Origin: Gemmatimonadota bacterium
Lineage (GTDB): Bacteria > Latescibacterota > UBA2968 > UBA8231
Length of the DNA stretch: 20,028 nucleotides
Direction of reading: 5' to 3'
Assembly (NCBI GenBank): GCA_018673255.1
Contig: JABHDC010000190.1
Coordinates: forward strand, 1 to 20,028
Of the stretch, positions 1-7,945 are shown piece by piece (position 1 is the first letter of the stretch; the number at the start of each line of letters is the position of its first letter). The notes below the pieces were generated by a model that had not been told where the DNA came from, searched no databases, and saw nothing but the letters and a program-made list of their open reading frames with translations. A program made the translations under genes and the position numbers.

Positions 1-1
1 C

Positions 2-601
2 GATCATCTCGACACTGAGCGGCCAGGCCTACACCTGGACGCCGAGTGGACCAAGAACCGTTCACCCGGATTCCAACCTCTGCCGGCACAATTGGCTCAA
101 CGGCTCTCCGAGTCTGCGAAATCAGGTGAGCCGGGTCGCCTCTATGAGAAGTTCCAGGCTCGGCGCGACGCCACACGCTTGATCCCAACCAACCCTCTCC
201 TTTTCGTGCCGACCTCCCTCAGCCGTGCCTTCGACGCCGATCTGAAGACGGCGGGCATCCCCAAGAGTACCTCGGCAGGCAAACTGGACTTCCACGCTAT
301 CCGCCTTGCATATATCAACTTGGTGCTGGATTCTGACCTCAGCGCACGGGATGCACAGGCCCTGGCTCGTCACTCAACGCCGAACCTCACCTTCAATGTC
401 TATGGTCGAGCGCGTGACGACCGGATGGCGGAGGCCGTTGAACACATGGCGGCAAGGGTACTTCCGGTCCCGGAGCGTGTAACATGCGTGCAACAGCTCG
501 TCGCCGCCCCAGAACGAGAAAACGCAACCACCGTGTCTACAGGCAGTTGCGTTTCTCAGTTCATGGTGGAGCCGAGGGGGATCGAACCCCTGACCTCCTG
601 A
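2..601 (+). CDS. Tyrosine recombinase / phage-type integrase, C-terminal part (5' end outside window)
   Basis: The frame is open from the first bases of the window, so the gene starts further left and only its last ~199 codons are visible. The catalytic C-terminal half of the tyrosine recombinase fold can be read: an HAIR box (H-x-x-R) in the LDFHAIRLAYINLVL segment, then ARHSTPNLT with the second conserved histidine, then the nucleophilic tyrosine in FNVYGRA. In family terms these enzymes cut and rejoin DNA at att sites. After the tyrosine domain about 70 residues follow, and the last ~12 codons including the TGA stop lie inside the tRNA-Ala gene on the other strand, giving the MVEPRGIEPLTS-type tail typical of reading across a tRNA. 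The gene converges on that tRNA, which suggests an element inserted at the tRNA 3' end. The first catalytic arginine is not visible. Whether the enzyme is intact cannot be judged. Confidence 0.82.
   Translation, partial: DHLDTERPGLHLDAEWTKNRSPGFQPLPAQLAQRLSESAKSGEPGRLYEKFQARRDATRLIPTNPLLFVPTSLSRAFDADLKTAGIPKSTSAGKLDFHAIRLAYINLVLDSDLSARDAQALARHSTPNLTFNVYGRARDDRMAEAVEHMAARVLPVPERVTCVQQLVAAPERENATTVSTGSCVSQFMVEPRGIEPLTS
564..601. other. Putative integration (att) site in the 3' half of tRNA-Ala
   Basis: Seen: the integrase frame ends inside the 3' half of the tRNA gene, so the last bases of the integrase gene and the tRNA 3' end are the same DNA. Known: many tyrosine recombinases use tRNA 3' halves as attB, leaving a direct repeat at the far element end. 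Inferred: this is one att core and the element extends left. The second copy would be outside the window, so the limits given are only the overlap. Confidence 0.45.
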
Positions 602-639
602 ATGCCATTCAGGCGCTCTCCCAACTGAGCTACGGCCCC
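564..639 (-). tRNA. tRNA-Ala (anticodon GGC)
   Basis: Read on the minus strand, 76 bases fold as a standard tRNA. The acceptor stem GGGGCCG pairs with CGGCTCC and includes the G3:U70 wobble pair that alanyl-tRNA synthetase recognises. The D-arm contains TAGCTCAGTTGGGAGAGC. The anticodon stem is CCTGA/TCAGG with loop ATGGCAT, giving anticodon GGC, which reads GCC alanine codons. The T-arm contains GGTTCGATCC, the discriminator is A, and the CCA end is encoded (positions 564-566). A good promoter lies just upstream. The 3' end is overlapped by the convergent integrase gene, a common arrangement where elements integrate into tRNA genes while keeping the tRNA functional. Confidence 0.97.
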
Positions 640-651
640 ATGAGGCTAAAA

Positions 652-680
652 AAAGTACGGCCTCCCTCCGAAAGCGTCAA
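652..680 (-). promoter_or_regulatory. Sigma-70-type promoter for tRNA-Ala
   Basis: On the minus strand TTGACG (680-675) and TACTTT (657-652) are separated by exactly 17 bases and lie about 13 bases before the mature tRNA start at 639. The -35 box matches the consensus at five of six positions. Distance and spacing fit a housekeeping promoter for the tRNA. It sits in the short gap after the stop of the upstream lipoprotein gene. Confidence 0.7.
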
Positions 681-703
681 CAAATTCGCGCCCGTGAAAG
701 GAC

Positions 704-1273
704 TCAGTTCAACTGCACGCCAAACCGCAAATCCTCGCCCTCGTATCGTTCGCGATCATTCGAGGAGGGTCCAATGGAGATCAGCGTCACACGCAGGCTC
801 GTATTGCGCAAGGATCCCAGACCTGATTTGGTGGTCAGTGTCAGCGCGCCGAAGGTCTTGTTGCCCGAAACCACCTCGGCCAGACTGGCGCCACCGAGCC
901 GAATGGTGTCGTCATCACCCAGCTGAATACCCGTTGCGAAGGGCGTGATGAAAGGAGCCTGGGGCGTGAAGACGGCGTCATCGAGGGCGAAGGCACTGGC
1001 CGGTTCAGCCTCGATGATAATCTCAAATTGCTTCACCTGGGCCAGGCCGAGGCCTTCGAAGGTGATCGTCACCTGCTGCCCCGGCGCTCGTTCCTGCCAG
1101 CCTTCGGGTGCGATGCGGATGGAGTCAATGTAGCGCCCATCCAGCGCCACCGACTGCATGAGCTCGTCGCCCCCGGGGCCGGACACGCCCGCCTGGGGCA
1201 GTGCGACATCGGGGTTGTTTGAGGTGCAGGCACACAAGGTTGTGAACAAAGCCAGAGCGAATAAGCTGCGCAC
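704..1273 (-). CDS. Lipoprotein with cohesin-like / beta-sandwich domain, function unknown
   Basis: The chosen GTG start at 1273 begins with a clear lipoprotein signal (MRSLFALALFTTLCACTSNN, lipobox L-C-A-C). GGAAGG/AGGG sits upstream. The frame stays open further upstream to 1429, but that 52-residue extension has no signal-like or conserved look and would bury the signal peptide. The mature part (~170 residues) is rich in alternating hydrophobic stretches, for example VTITFEGLGLAQVKQFEIII and FGALTLTT, with DTIRLGGASL between. That pattern resembles cohesin-type or other Ig-like beta sandwiches. The assignment is from pattern only. It probably sits anchored in the envelope. It is the last protein gene of the long minus-strand block, 159 bases downstream of the PhyH gene, and is followed by the tRNA. 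Its partner or ligand is unknown. Confidence 0.7.
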   Translation of the reverse strand: MRSLFALALFTTLCACTSNNPDVALPQAGVSGPGGDELMQSVALDGRYIDSIRIAPEGWQERAPGQQVTITFEGLGLAQVKQFEIIIEAEPASAFALDDAVFTPQAPFITPFATGIQLGDDDTIRLGGASLAEVVSGNKTFGALTLTTKSGLGSLRNTSLRVTLISIGPSSNDRERYEGEDLRFGVQLN

Positions 1274-1432
1274 AGGAAGAGTCCCTTCCGGATGGTGTCG
1301 TAATCGTTCGGTGTGAAGATCGGTGCCTGCAGCAGGGCATGCAATGCTCATCTGGCATTCCCCTGAGGCCGGGTCGATGCCCGAGCGCTCTGACTTGCTC
1401 ACCGTACCGTGCCCAGCGGCATGTTGCATCTG

Positions 1433-2179
1433 TCAGGCTGGCTGCGGCCGTACCGTGAAGCGGTCCTCGTACTTGCCGCGCACGAACTGCTCCAGCGTCA
1501 GATCGGCCGGGACGTAGTGCCAGGCCGTAGAGTAGCGCGTGCGGTCCGAATGATTGTCGCTGGTGCCGTGTAGCAGATTGGCAGAGAACAACACCACGGT
1601 ACCGGCGCGGGTCTCCAGGTCCACGGCATGGTGCTCTTCCACCTGAGTCCACGAACCGTGCATGCCCTTGGTCTGCTGGTGATCCACGATCTGCCCGGCC
1701 CGATGAGAACCGGGCACGACGCGCAGGCAGCCATTCTCGCGATCGGCGTCCTGCAGGTAGATCCCGCAGGAGAGCACCTGGGGCGAATCGCTACCGAAGT
1801 AGTAGTTGTCCTGATGCCAGTGCGTGGACGTCCCGCCGCCGGCCAGCTTCGGGAAGAATTTGGTGCCAAAGACATCCAGGGATTCGGCATCCAGCAATTG
1901 CGCCGCCCGATCCGTGATCTGTGCATGGGCGGCCAACGCCCGCAGGCGGGGTTCGGCCACGCAGACGCCCTGCACTTTGTGCAAGCGGCCGGAGACCGGC
2001 TCGTTGTCCTGGTTCAGCTCGAGCGTGAAATGGCCGTCCGGCTTGGCCAGCGCATTGCCTGTCTCGACGAGCTCATCGAAAATGGCGACGAAGGCAGCCA
2101 GTTCGGTGCCGTGGATGAGTTCCTCGCAGACGAGGTATCCCCCAACTTGAAAACGTTCGAGTTGCTCGACGCTGAACAT
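1433..2179 (-). CDS. Phytanoyl-CoA dioxygenase (PhyH) family protein
   Basis: A 248-residue Fe(II)/2-oxoglutarate oxygenase of the PhyH family. The iron-binding triad can be read: H-x-D in HWHQDNYYF (about residues 122-124) and the distal histidine in NLLHGTSDNHS (~204), followed by the 2-oxoglutarate-binding arginine in RTRYS (~215). The GCLRVVPGSHR segment is also typical. Members hydroxylate small molecules or lipids using O2 and 2-oxoglutarate. The substrate cannot be read from sequence, and many bacterial members do not act on phytanoyl-CoA. The start at 2179 is preferred over an in-frame ATG at 2215 because a strong GGAGGAGG ribosome site precedes it and the longer form would overlap the upstream gene. 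It lies 17 bases after the DUF5683 gene. Confidence 0.88.
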   Translation of the reverse strand: MFSVEQLERFQVGGYLVCEELIHGTELAAFVAIFDELVETGNALAKPDGHFTLELNQDNEPVSGRLHKVQGVCVAEPRLRALAAHAQITDRAAQLLDAESLDVFGTKFFPKLAGGGTSTHWHQDNYYFGSDSPQVLSCGIYLQDADRENGCLRVVPGSHRAGQIVDHQQTKGMHGSWTQVEEHHAVDLETRAGTVVLFSANLLHGTSDNHSDRTRYSTAWHYVPADLTLEQFVRGKYEDRFTVRPQPA

Positions 2180-2182
2180 GTT

Positions 2183-2190
2183 CCTCCTCC
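2183..2190 (-). promoter_or_regulatory. Ribosome binding site fixing the PhyH start
   Basis: GGAGGAGG on the minus strand, three bases before ATG at 2179. It is the strongest Shine-Dalgarno in the left block and selects 2179 over the upstream in-frame ATG at 2215. Confidence 0.65.
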
Positions 2191-2196
2191 AGGACA

Positions 2197-2877
2197 CTAG
2201 AAACGTGTGCGCCAACTGGCAAACGCGACCGGGCCCCCAGGTGCTGGGTTCACTGCCAATGCAAATCCCTCCTCCACGTTGAAGTCATCGAGGTGGGCGT
2301 CCACGTAGGCGTCCAGAGCGGCTGCCGTGGCGGTGATGACATACCACAGGACCCGCGTGTTACGACGGCCGACGCGGCCCTGCTTCTCAAGGGGTGTCGC
2401 TTGGTCGATTCGACCATGTTCAACTGTGACTGCCGCAGCCCAACTGATGGCGGCCCCACCGAACAGGATGGCTTTGAACGGATGGCCGCTGCGCCACTGT
2501 CCCCATCCGGGCAGCAGGCCAGAACGCCACAGGAAGCTGCGCGGCGCGGCGCTCCCTTGAGACGCAGCGACTTGCCCCTCGGCGACCAGGACATCCCCAG
2601 CTATCGGTTCAGTGCCCATCGACGCCGTGTCCAGCGTATCCGCGACCAGAGCATCGGTAACCGATACGGGCCCCATGCCGAGTTCACTCACCGGTCGTTG
2701 GGCGTCTTGCGCCGGGAGGGGGTCAGATGCCACAAGCGTGTCAGGTGGGGTGGGTATCGCCGCAGGCTGCGCCCCGGCCGCGCTGGCCCACAGAGCGCTG
2801 ACCCCCAAGGCGCTGGCCCAGAGTCCGGAAGGAATGCCGGCCATCCACCACGACCGTCCTCTTCCTCCTGCCCTCAT
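2197..2877 (-). CDS. DUF5683 domain membrane protein
   Basis: 226 residues. A signal or hydrophobic segment (about residues 13-36, ending ASAAGAQ) is followed by a ~75-residue low-complexity Pro/Ala/Thr/Val region. Next comes a conserved C-terminal part: RSFLWRSGLLPGWGQWRSGHPFKA, a hydrophobic stretch, then GRRNTRVLWYVITATAAALDAYVDAHLDDFNVEE. The PGxGQ motif and the AYVDAHLxDFxV motif are hallmarks of DUF5683, a family of unknown function common in FCB-group bacteria. The first ATG overlaps the fmt stop by four bases (ATGA), implying translational coupling. A second in-frame ATG at 2844 (residue 12) is possible and gives a tidier signal peptide. Membrane or periplasmic location is inferred. 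Confidence 0.8.
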   Translation of the reverse strand: MRAGGRGRSWWMAGIPSGLWASALGVSALWASAAGAQPAAIPTPPDTLVASDPLPAQDAQRPVSELGMGPVSVTDALVADTLDTASMGTEPIAGDVLVAEGQVAASQGSAAPRSFLWRSGLLPGWGQWRSGHPFKAILFGGAAISWAAAVTVEHGRIDQATPLEKQGRVGRRNTRVLWYVITATAAALDAYVDAHLDDFNVEEGFALAVNPAPGGPVAFASWRTRF

Positions 2878-3845
2878 GCCGGATCGTCGGACAGTCCCAG
2901 CCGTATGCCGGGGGCGATGCTGTAGCCGCGGACAAAATCCTCAGCTGCCATGCGAGGTTTGCCTTCGGGCTGTACCTCGATCAGCCGCAGTAGCCCGTCA
3001 CCGGTGGCGACTGTGACTCCAGTGGTGATGTCGAGGACGGTGCCCGGTTCTGACGGCGTGCGGCCCAGGTTGGCCTCTGCTGGCTGATCCGACGCCGGGT
3101 CGATCACGGCGCGATGAATCTTCAAGATCCGGCCATCCCATTCGGTATAGGCACCCGGCATCGGGTTGGCCCCACGAATGCGGTTGCGGATGGTCTGCGT
3201 TGACTGACGCCAGTCGACTCGTCCGTCGGTCTTGCTCAATTTGGGCGCCCGGGAGGCTGCTCGCCGGGGCTGCGGCATGGGGGTCAGTCGTCCACTGGAG
3301 AGGCCATCACAGGTGCGAACCACCACGTCGGCACCCAGGACACACAACCGCGCCTCCAACTCTCCTGCCGTCTCATCCGGGCCGATGTCGACCGTCTCCT
3401 GCATGAGAACATCCCCGCCATCGATACGATCATTCAGCAGGAAAGTGGTCAGCCCCGTCTCCTGCTCGCCAGCAAACAGCGCCCAGACGATCGGTGCGGC
3501 CCCCCGGTAGGCGGGCAACAGACTCGGATGGAGATTGATGGATCCCAGCCGCGGAATGGCCAGCAAGCGATCGGGTAGGATGGAGAAGGCGACCACGACG
3601 AAAGCATCCACATCGGCTTCGCGCAGTGCCTGGTCCAAGCGCTCATCATCGACGCCCTCCGGCTGGAGTAGAGGCAGGCCCAGATCCAGCGCCGCCTCCT
3701 TCACCGGTGGTGGTCGTAGCTTGCGGCCTCGACCTGCGGGGCGGTCGGGATTGGTCACCACCAGCCGGACATCGTGTGAACTGGCGTGCAGGGCCCGGAG
3801 TGTGGGCACGGCAAACTGCGGCGTGCCCATGAAGGCGAGCTTCAT
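2874..3845 (-). CDS. fmt: Methionyl-tRNA formyltransferase
   Basis: 323 residues, normal length for Fmt, which transfers a formyl group from 10-formyl-tetrahydrofolate to initiator Met-tRNA in the cytoplasm. The N-terminus MKLAFMGTPQFAVPTL is the standard Rossmann start. The signature INLHPSLLPAYRGAAP carries the catalytic Asn and His (N104, H106), and the catalytic Asp lies in IDGGDVL (D145). The C-terminal part has the tRNA-binding OB-type domain with the conserved VDW and IRGANPMPGAYTEWDGRILKI segments. It sits 27 bases after yajC and overlaps the DUF5683 start by four bases. The usual partner def (peptide deformylase) is not next to it here. Confidence 0.97.
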   Translation of the reverse strand: MKLAFMGTPQFAVPTLRALHASSHDVRLVVTNPDRPAGRGRKLRPPPVKEAALDLGLPLLQPEGVDDERLDQALREADVDAFVVVAFSILPDRLLAIPRLGSINLHPSLLPAYRGAAPIVWALFAGEQETGLTTFLLNDRIDGGDVLMQETVDIGPDETAGELEARLCVLGADVVVRTCDGLSSGRLTPMPQPRRAASRAPKLSKTDGRVDWRQSTQTIRNRIRGANPMPGAYTEWDGRILKIHRAVIDPASDQPAEANLGRTPSEPGTVLDITTGVTVATGDGLLRLIEVQPEGKPRMAAEDFVRGYSIAPGIRLGLSDDPA

Positions 3846-3872
3846 GTCGGATCTCGGAAGCGGCGGACCGCC

Positions 3873-4214
3873 TCAGTCGTCGCCGTTGCCATCTTTCACG
3901 CGTGACACGGCAGCGCGTGAGATCTCGACTTTCACATTGTCGGCGATCTTCACACTGATCACGTCATCTTTGAGATTCACGATCACGCCGTGGATGCCGC
4001 CGCTGGTGACGATTTTGTCACCCTTCGCCAGCTCGTCCACCATTTTCTGCTGGGCCTTCTGTTTCTTCACCTGCGGGCGCAGGATGAGGAACCAGAGGAC
4101 GATGAACATCAGGATGAAGGGCGCCAGCTGCGCGATCGGGTTGGCAGCGGACGCGCCCTCAGCGCCGCCGCCCATGGCGAAGGCAGGCTCGACGAAGAAG
4201 AGCAACACGGTCAA
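3873..4214 (-). CDS. yajC: Preprotein translocase auxiliary subunit YajC
   Basis: 113 residues with the YajC plan: a short N-terminus, one transmembrane segment (APFILMFIVLWFLILRPQ, about residues 30-47), a basic QVKKQKAQQKM stretch, then the soluble domain with GDKIVTSGGIHGVIV. YajC associates with SecDF and the SecYEG channel in the inner membrane. The usual tgt-yajC order is kept, but secD and secF do not follow; fmt does. The start is uncertain: TTG at 4214, four bases after AAGGA, or GTG at 4208, ten bases after it. Both give nearly the same protein. Confidence 0.95.
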   Translation of the reverse strand: MTVLLFFVEPAFAMGGGAEGASAANPIAQLAPFILMFIVLWFLILRPQVKKQKAQQKMVDELAKGDKIVTSGGIHGVIVNLKDDVISVKIADNVKVEISRAAVSRVKDGNGDD

Positions 4215-4287
4215 TTGGTCCTTATCGGGGGGAACCCTGGGCGCGCCGGATCCGGCCGCGCGACGAGAAATCCAAAGTTACGAAGTC

Positions 4288-5460
<1,173 letters not shown>

Positions 5461-6471
5461 CTACGGCAGCAGGGTCGCGGCGGCGACGAAGCGGTAACCG
5501 CGCTGCTCCAATCGCGGCAGCACAGCGGCCAGGGCCGCGTGGCTGGCCGGATGGTCGTTGATCACGCCGATGGCAGATCCATCATCCGCCGCCCGTTCGG
5601 CCAACGCCCACAGTTGCCGTTCGATGGCGCCAGGCTGCGGATCGGAATCCAGGATGGTCGGCTGGTCGGCCAGGTGTCGCGCCAATTTCGCCGGGATCAC
5701 CGCATCTGCACCCCCGGTTCCCCGATCTTCGAGCAATCGGTGATCGGCAGGGTATGCCCACTGGCGCAGTTGAGTCCATCGGCTGGCCGGGACCTGCTTC
5801 AGCAACAGCGTCAGGCGCTGGGGCACGGCCCAGATCCCATCCGTTGCTTGCGCCGGCAATACCACATCCCGCACAATCAGGCCGATCTGGCCGGTCCGAC
5901 GCGTCGTGGTGAGTCGCCGCCGCAGCACAAAAAGAGTGGTCTGTGTCGAGTCGAATCCACACCTGAGATCCACGCGGCGCGAGCTGGCCTGCAGTCCTTC
6001 CATCACACGGCCACCCAGGGCCTGGATGTTACGGGTCAGGTGCAGATTGACTGCGGCCAGGGGAAGATCACGGGGGACGCCAACCGAGATCTGAACCAGT
6101 GCCGTATCCGGATCCGTCTGGATGAGGTGGCTGGCAATGCCGAGCTGCGCCAGGATCGAATCTACCTCGCTGTGCAGCCGCTGGGCGAATTGCGGCGCCG
6201 TGGTCGGTGGCAGAAGCGGAGATGGGTTGCTGGTGACCACCACCGTGTCGTGTGGACGAACGACACGTGTTGAGAGATACACACCACCGACGACGGCCAG
6301 GATCAGGACAGCACCACTGAGCAGCAGATGCCACTGTGGTGGGCGCCGTCGCCGGACCATCTTGGCCGTAGGTCTGGCTGGTTTGGTCTGAGATGGTTTG
6401 GTCCGGGCCGGCTTGGTTTTTGATCTGGCCGCGCGGCGGGTATTGCGCACAGATCGTCGAGGGGTGGGCAC
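5461..6471 (-). CDS. Divergent polysaccharide deacetylase-like protein (DUF610-like), catalytic motifs apparently missing
   Basis: About 336 residues from a GTG at 6471. A basic Lys/Pro/Thr-rich N-terminus (~40 residues) is followed by one transmembrane helix (WHLLLSGAVLILAVVGGVYL) and then a periplasmic part. A mid domain (LHSEVDSILAQLGIASHLI to LFVLRRRL) resembles the region that precedes the catalytic domain in many DUF610 proteins. The C-terminus, ILDSDPQPGAIERQLWALAERAADDGSAIGVINDHPASHAALAAVLPRLEQRGYRFV as separate pieces, resembles the end of DUF610 domains (the G-S-A-I-G and HPxPxT region). The expected Asp-Asp pair reads RD (IGLIVRDVVLP), and the HLPME and NHMGS motifs are not found, so activity is doubtful. 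A later ATG start at 6360 is possible. It lies 11 bases after the lipoprotein gene and just before tgt. Confidence 0.6.
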   Translation of the reverse strand: MPTPRRSVRNTRRAARSKTKPARTKPSQTKPARPTAKMVRRRRPPQWHLLLSGAVLILAVVGGVYLSTRVVRPHDTVVVTSNPSPLLPPTTAPQFAQRLHSEVDSILAQLGIASHLIQTDPDTALVQISVGVPRDLPLAAVNLHLTRNIQALGGRVMEGLQASSRRVDLRCGFDSTQTTLFVLRRRLTTTRRTGQIGLIVRDVVLPAQATDGIWAVPQRLTLLLKQVPASRWTQLRQWAYPADHRLLEDRGTGGADAVIPAKLARHLADQPTILDSDPQPGAIERQLWALAERAADDGSAIGVINDHPASHAALAAVLPRLEQRGYRFVAAATLLP

Positions 6472-6482
6472 CAGGCAGCCTG

Positions 6483-7160
6483 CTACCGCTTGACCTGACC
6501 CCAGCTCATGGACGTGCTGACCGGTCGGCCCGCATCGCCATCCCCACAATCACCCGACAGGGGATCGGAGATCCATCGCACGATCCGCCACAGATCGTCA
6601 TCACCCTGGCGCAGCTTGAAGTTCATGATCTGGCTGACGCGGAAGCCATCGTCTGCCGAGCGCAGCAACAGAATCTCGACGCGCCCCCGAAAGACTTCCC
6701 AGTCTTCAGCCGGATGACCATCGATGTCATCTTCATTGACTTGCGGGTAGTCGCGCCCCAGTTCGGTATAACGCTGTGACTGTTGGAAGGTCCACTCGAT
6801 GGTGCGGAAGATGTCGAAGATCCCCTGATTCGATCCATCCCGCGTACCCATGATCTGGAGTTCTTGTTCCTTGTCGTTGATCAGTACGAACTCGCCCAGG
6901 CAGTCGGTCTCCGAATACCAGAAGCTGTCATCCAGGATGCTGTCGTACAGATCCTTGTCCCGATCGGAGAATGAGCGCTCGAGATTCGCCATGACGATTT
7001 CGGGCGTCGTGGTCAGTTCCGCCGGTGGCTTCTCCTCCACGTCGGTGGGTACGGTCTTTTCGGGTGCGAAGGGATTGCTGCAACCGGCCAGTAATGCAGC
7101 CAGCAACCAGGGGCTCAAACGGATCATCATCGAAACCTTGGGACAAAAGCGAATGGTCAT
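6483..7160 (-). CDS. Lipoprotein A of a tandem pair, possible NTF2-like domain
   Basis: 225 residues from ATG 7160, whose ATG overlaps the stop of lipoprotein B (ATGA) and has GGGGAG upstream. A more compact signal would start at 7130 (MMIRLSPWLLAALLAGCSNPF); both have the lipobox L-A-G-C. The mature part starts with a Pro/Thr/Glu linker, then TTPEIVMANLERSFSDRDKDLYDSILDDSFWYSE, a middle with FDIFRTIEWTFQQSQRYTEL, and a closing VEILLLRS..DGFRVSQIMNFKLRQGDDDLWRIVRWISDP. The helix-first, then curved-sheet order, with a Trp-rich last strand ending W-x-I-x-R-W, fits SnoaL/NTF2-like folds, but this is by eye. It shares this plan with the upstream gene, suggesting duplication. An outer or inner membrane anchor is inferred. 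Function unknown. Confidence 0.75.
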   Translation of the reverse strand: MTIRFCPKVSMMIRLSPWLLAALLAGCSNPFAPEKTVPTDVEEKPPAELTTTPEIVMANLERSFSDRDKDLYDSILDDSFWYSETDCLGEFVLINDKEQELQIMGTRDGSNQGIFDIFRTIEWTFQQSQRYTELGRDYPQVNEDDIDGHPAEDWEVFRGRVEILLLRSADDGFRVSQIMNFKLRQGDDDLWRIVRWISDPLSGDCGDGDAGRPVSTSMSWGQVKR

Positions 7161-7945
7161 TGCGAGAACTCCCCGCGCATTTCGGTCATCGATTTCTTCG
7201 ATGACGTCGGATCGCGCAGGTCCTGCCAGCGACGCACGATCCACACTGGATTCTCCTGCGTGGGTGTCACCAGATCGACCTCGGCGCGCCCGCTGACCTC
7301 GATCAGCAGGGCGATTCCATCTACGGTAGGTCGCGTCAACTCGATCTCGTAATTGAAAATATACGTCTCCAGCAACGGATCTTCGTGGAAAAGCTGTTCA
7401 TCCTCGCCGGCCTGATACCAGCGGGTCAGGGTGACGCGCTGGAACTCGGCCCGGTCGAGGAAGCTGGTGACAAATCGGCGCTCGTCTTCCCGCGTCCACA
7501 GTGTGTCGCGGTCCAGATCCGGATCATAGTCACCGGAAGCCTGGAATATATCCGGATACAACTCCACACCGGACAGGTCGGGAACGAACAGGAAGTCATC
7601 GCTGAGCTGGTCCATGTACTGGATCGGACTGAGCCCCTGGAAGGTGTCGCGCACATTCAACAGGACGGCTTCGGGGTTGGTAGGTTCCCGCAAGAACAAC
7701 AACTGGCCGCTGGGGCACTCCGGCTGTCGTGTCGAGAAGGGATTGCTCGATTCGATTTCCTCATCCAAGGGAACACCGCGGCAATGAGGGAAGGCGGTGA
7801 CGTCTGTTTTCGGCGCACACCGACAATCCTCGCCGGCCTCCGAACCCAGGCCACAACCGGCCAGTGTCAGCAGCCAGACGGTGAAAAGCGGACAGAGCAG
7901 CACCAGTGTGCCCGTCGCAGGTCTCAACTGTGGCAAGCCAGTCAT
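7157..7945 (-). CDS. Lipoprotein B of a tandem pair, possible NTF2-like domain
   Basis: 262 residues from ATG 7945, which shares one base with the stop of the M50 protease gene (TGATG). The signal peptide ends in TLAGCGLGSEAGEDC (lipobox L-A-G-C). A long upstream open frame to 8299 only mirrors the protease gene in another frame. The mature part carries PTNPEAVLLNVRDTFQGLSPIQYMDQLSDDFLFVPD, then DEQLFHEDPLLETYIFNYEIELTRP and a closing ALLIEVSGRAEVDLV..NPVWIVRRWQDLRDP. The pattern of 'N-E-x-V-x-x-N-(L/V)' helix, 'DD-F' strand and final 'W-I-V-R-R-W' matches lipoprotein A. Extra cysteines after the lipobox (DCRC, HC, EC) could form disulfides. Function unknown; its neighbours are membrane and surface proteins. 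Confidence 0.75.
   Translation of the reverse strand: MTGLPQLRPATGTLVLLCPLFTVWLLTLAGCGLGSEAGEDCRCAPKTDVTAFPHCRGVPLDEEIESSNPFSTRQPECPSGQLLFLREPTNPEAVLLNVRDTFQGLSPIQYMDQLSDDFLFVPDLSGVELYPDIFQASGDYDPDLDRDTLWTREDERRFVTSFLDRAEFQRVTLTRWYQAGEDEQLFHEDPLLETYIFNYEIELTRPTVDGIALLIEVSGRAEVDLVTPTQENPVWIVRRWQDLRDPTSSKKSMTEMRGEFSQ

Noticed and set aside
484..948. Plus-strand open frame of 154 codons with a GAEGDRTPDLL segment
   Set aside because: The recognisable segment is only the translation of the tRNA-Ala gene in another frame, and the rest is antisense to the lipoprotein gene.
4245..4256. 12-base palindrome GCCGGATCCGGC upstream of yajC
   Set aside because: A short palindrome in GC-rich DNA is expected by chance, and no second copy or binding-site context was seen.
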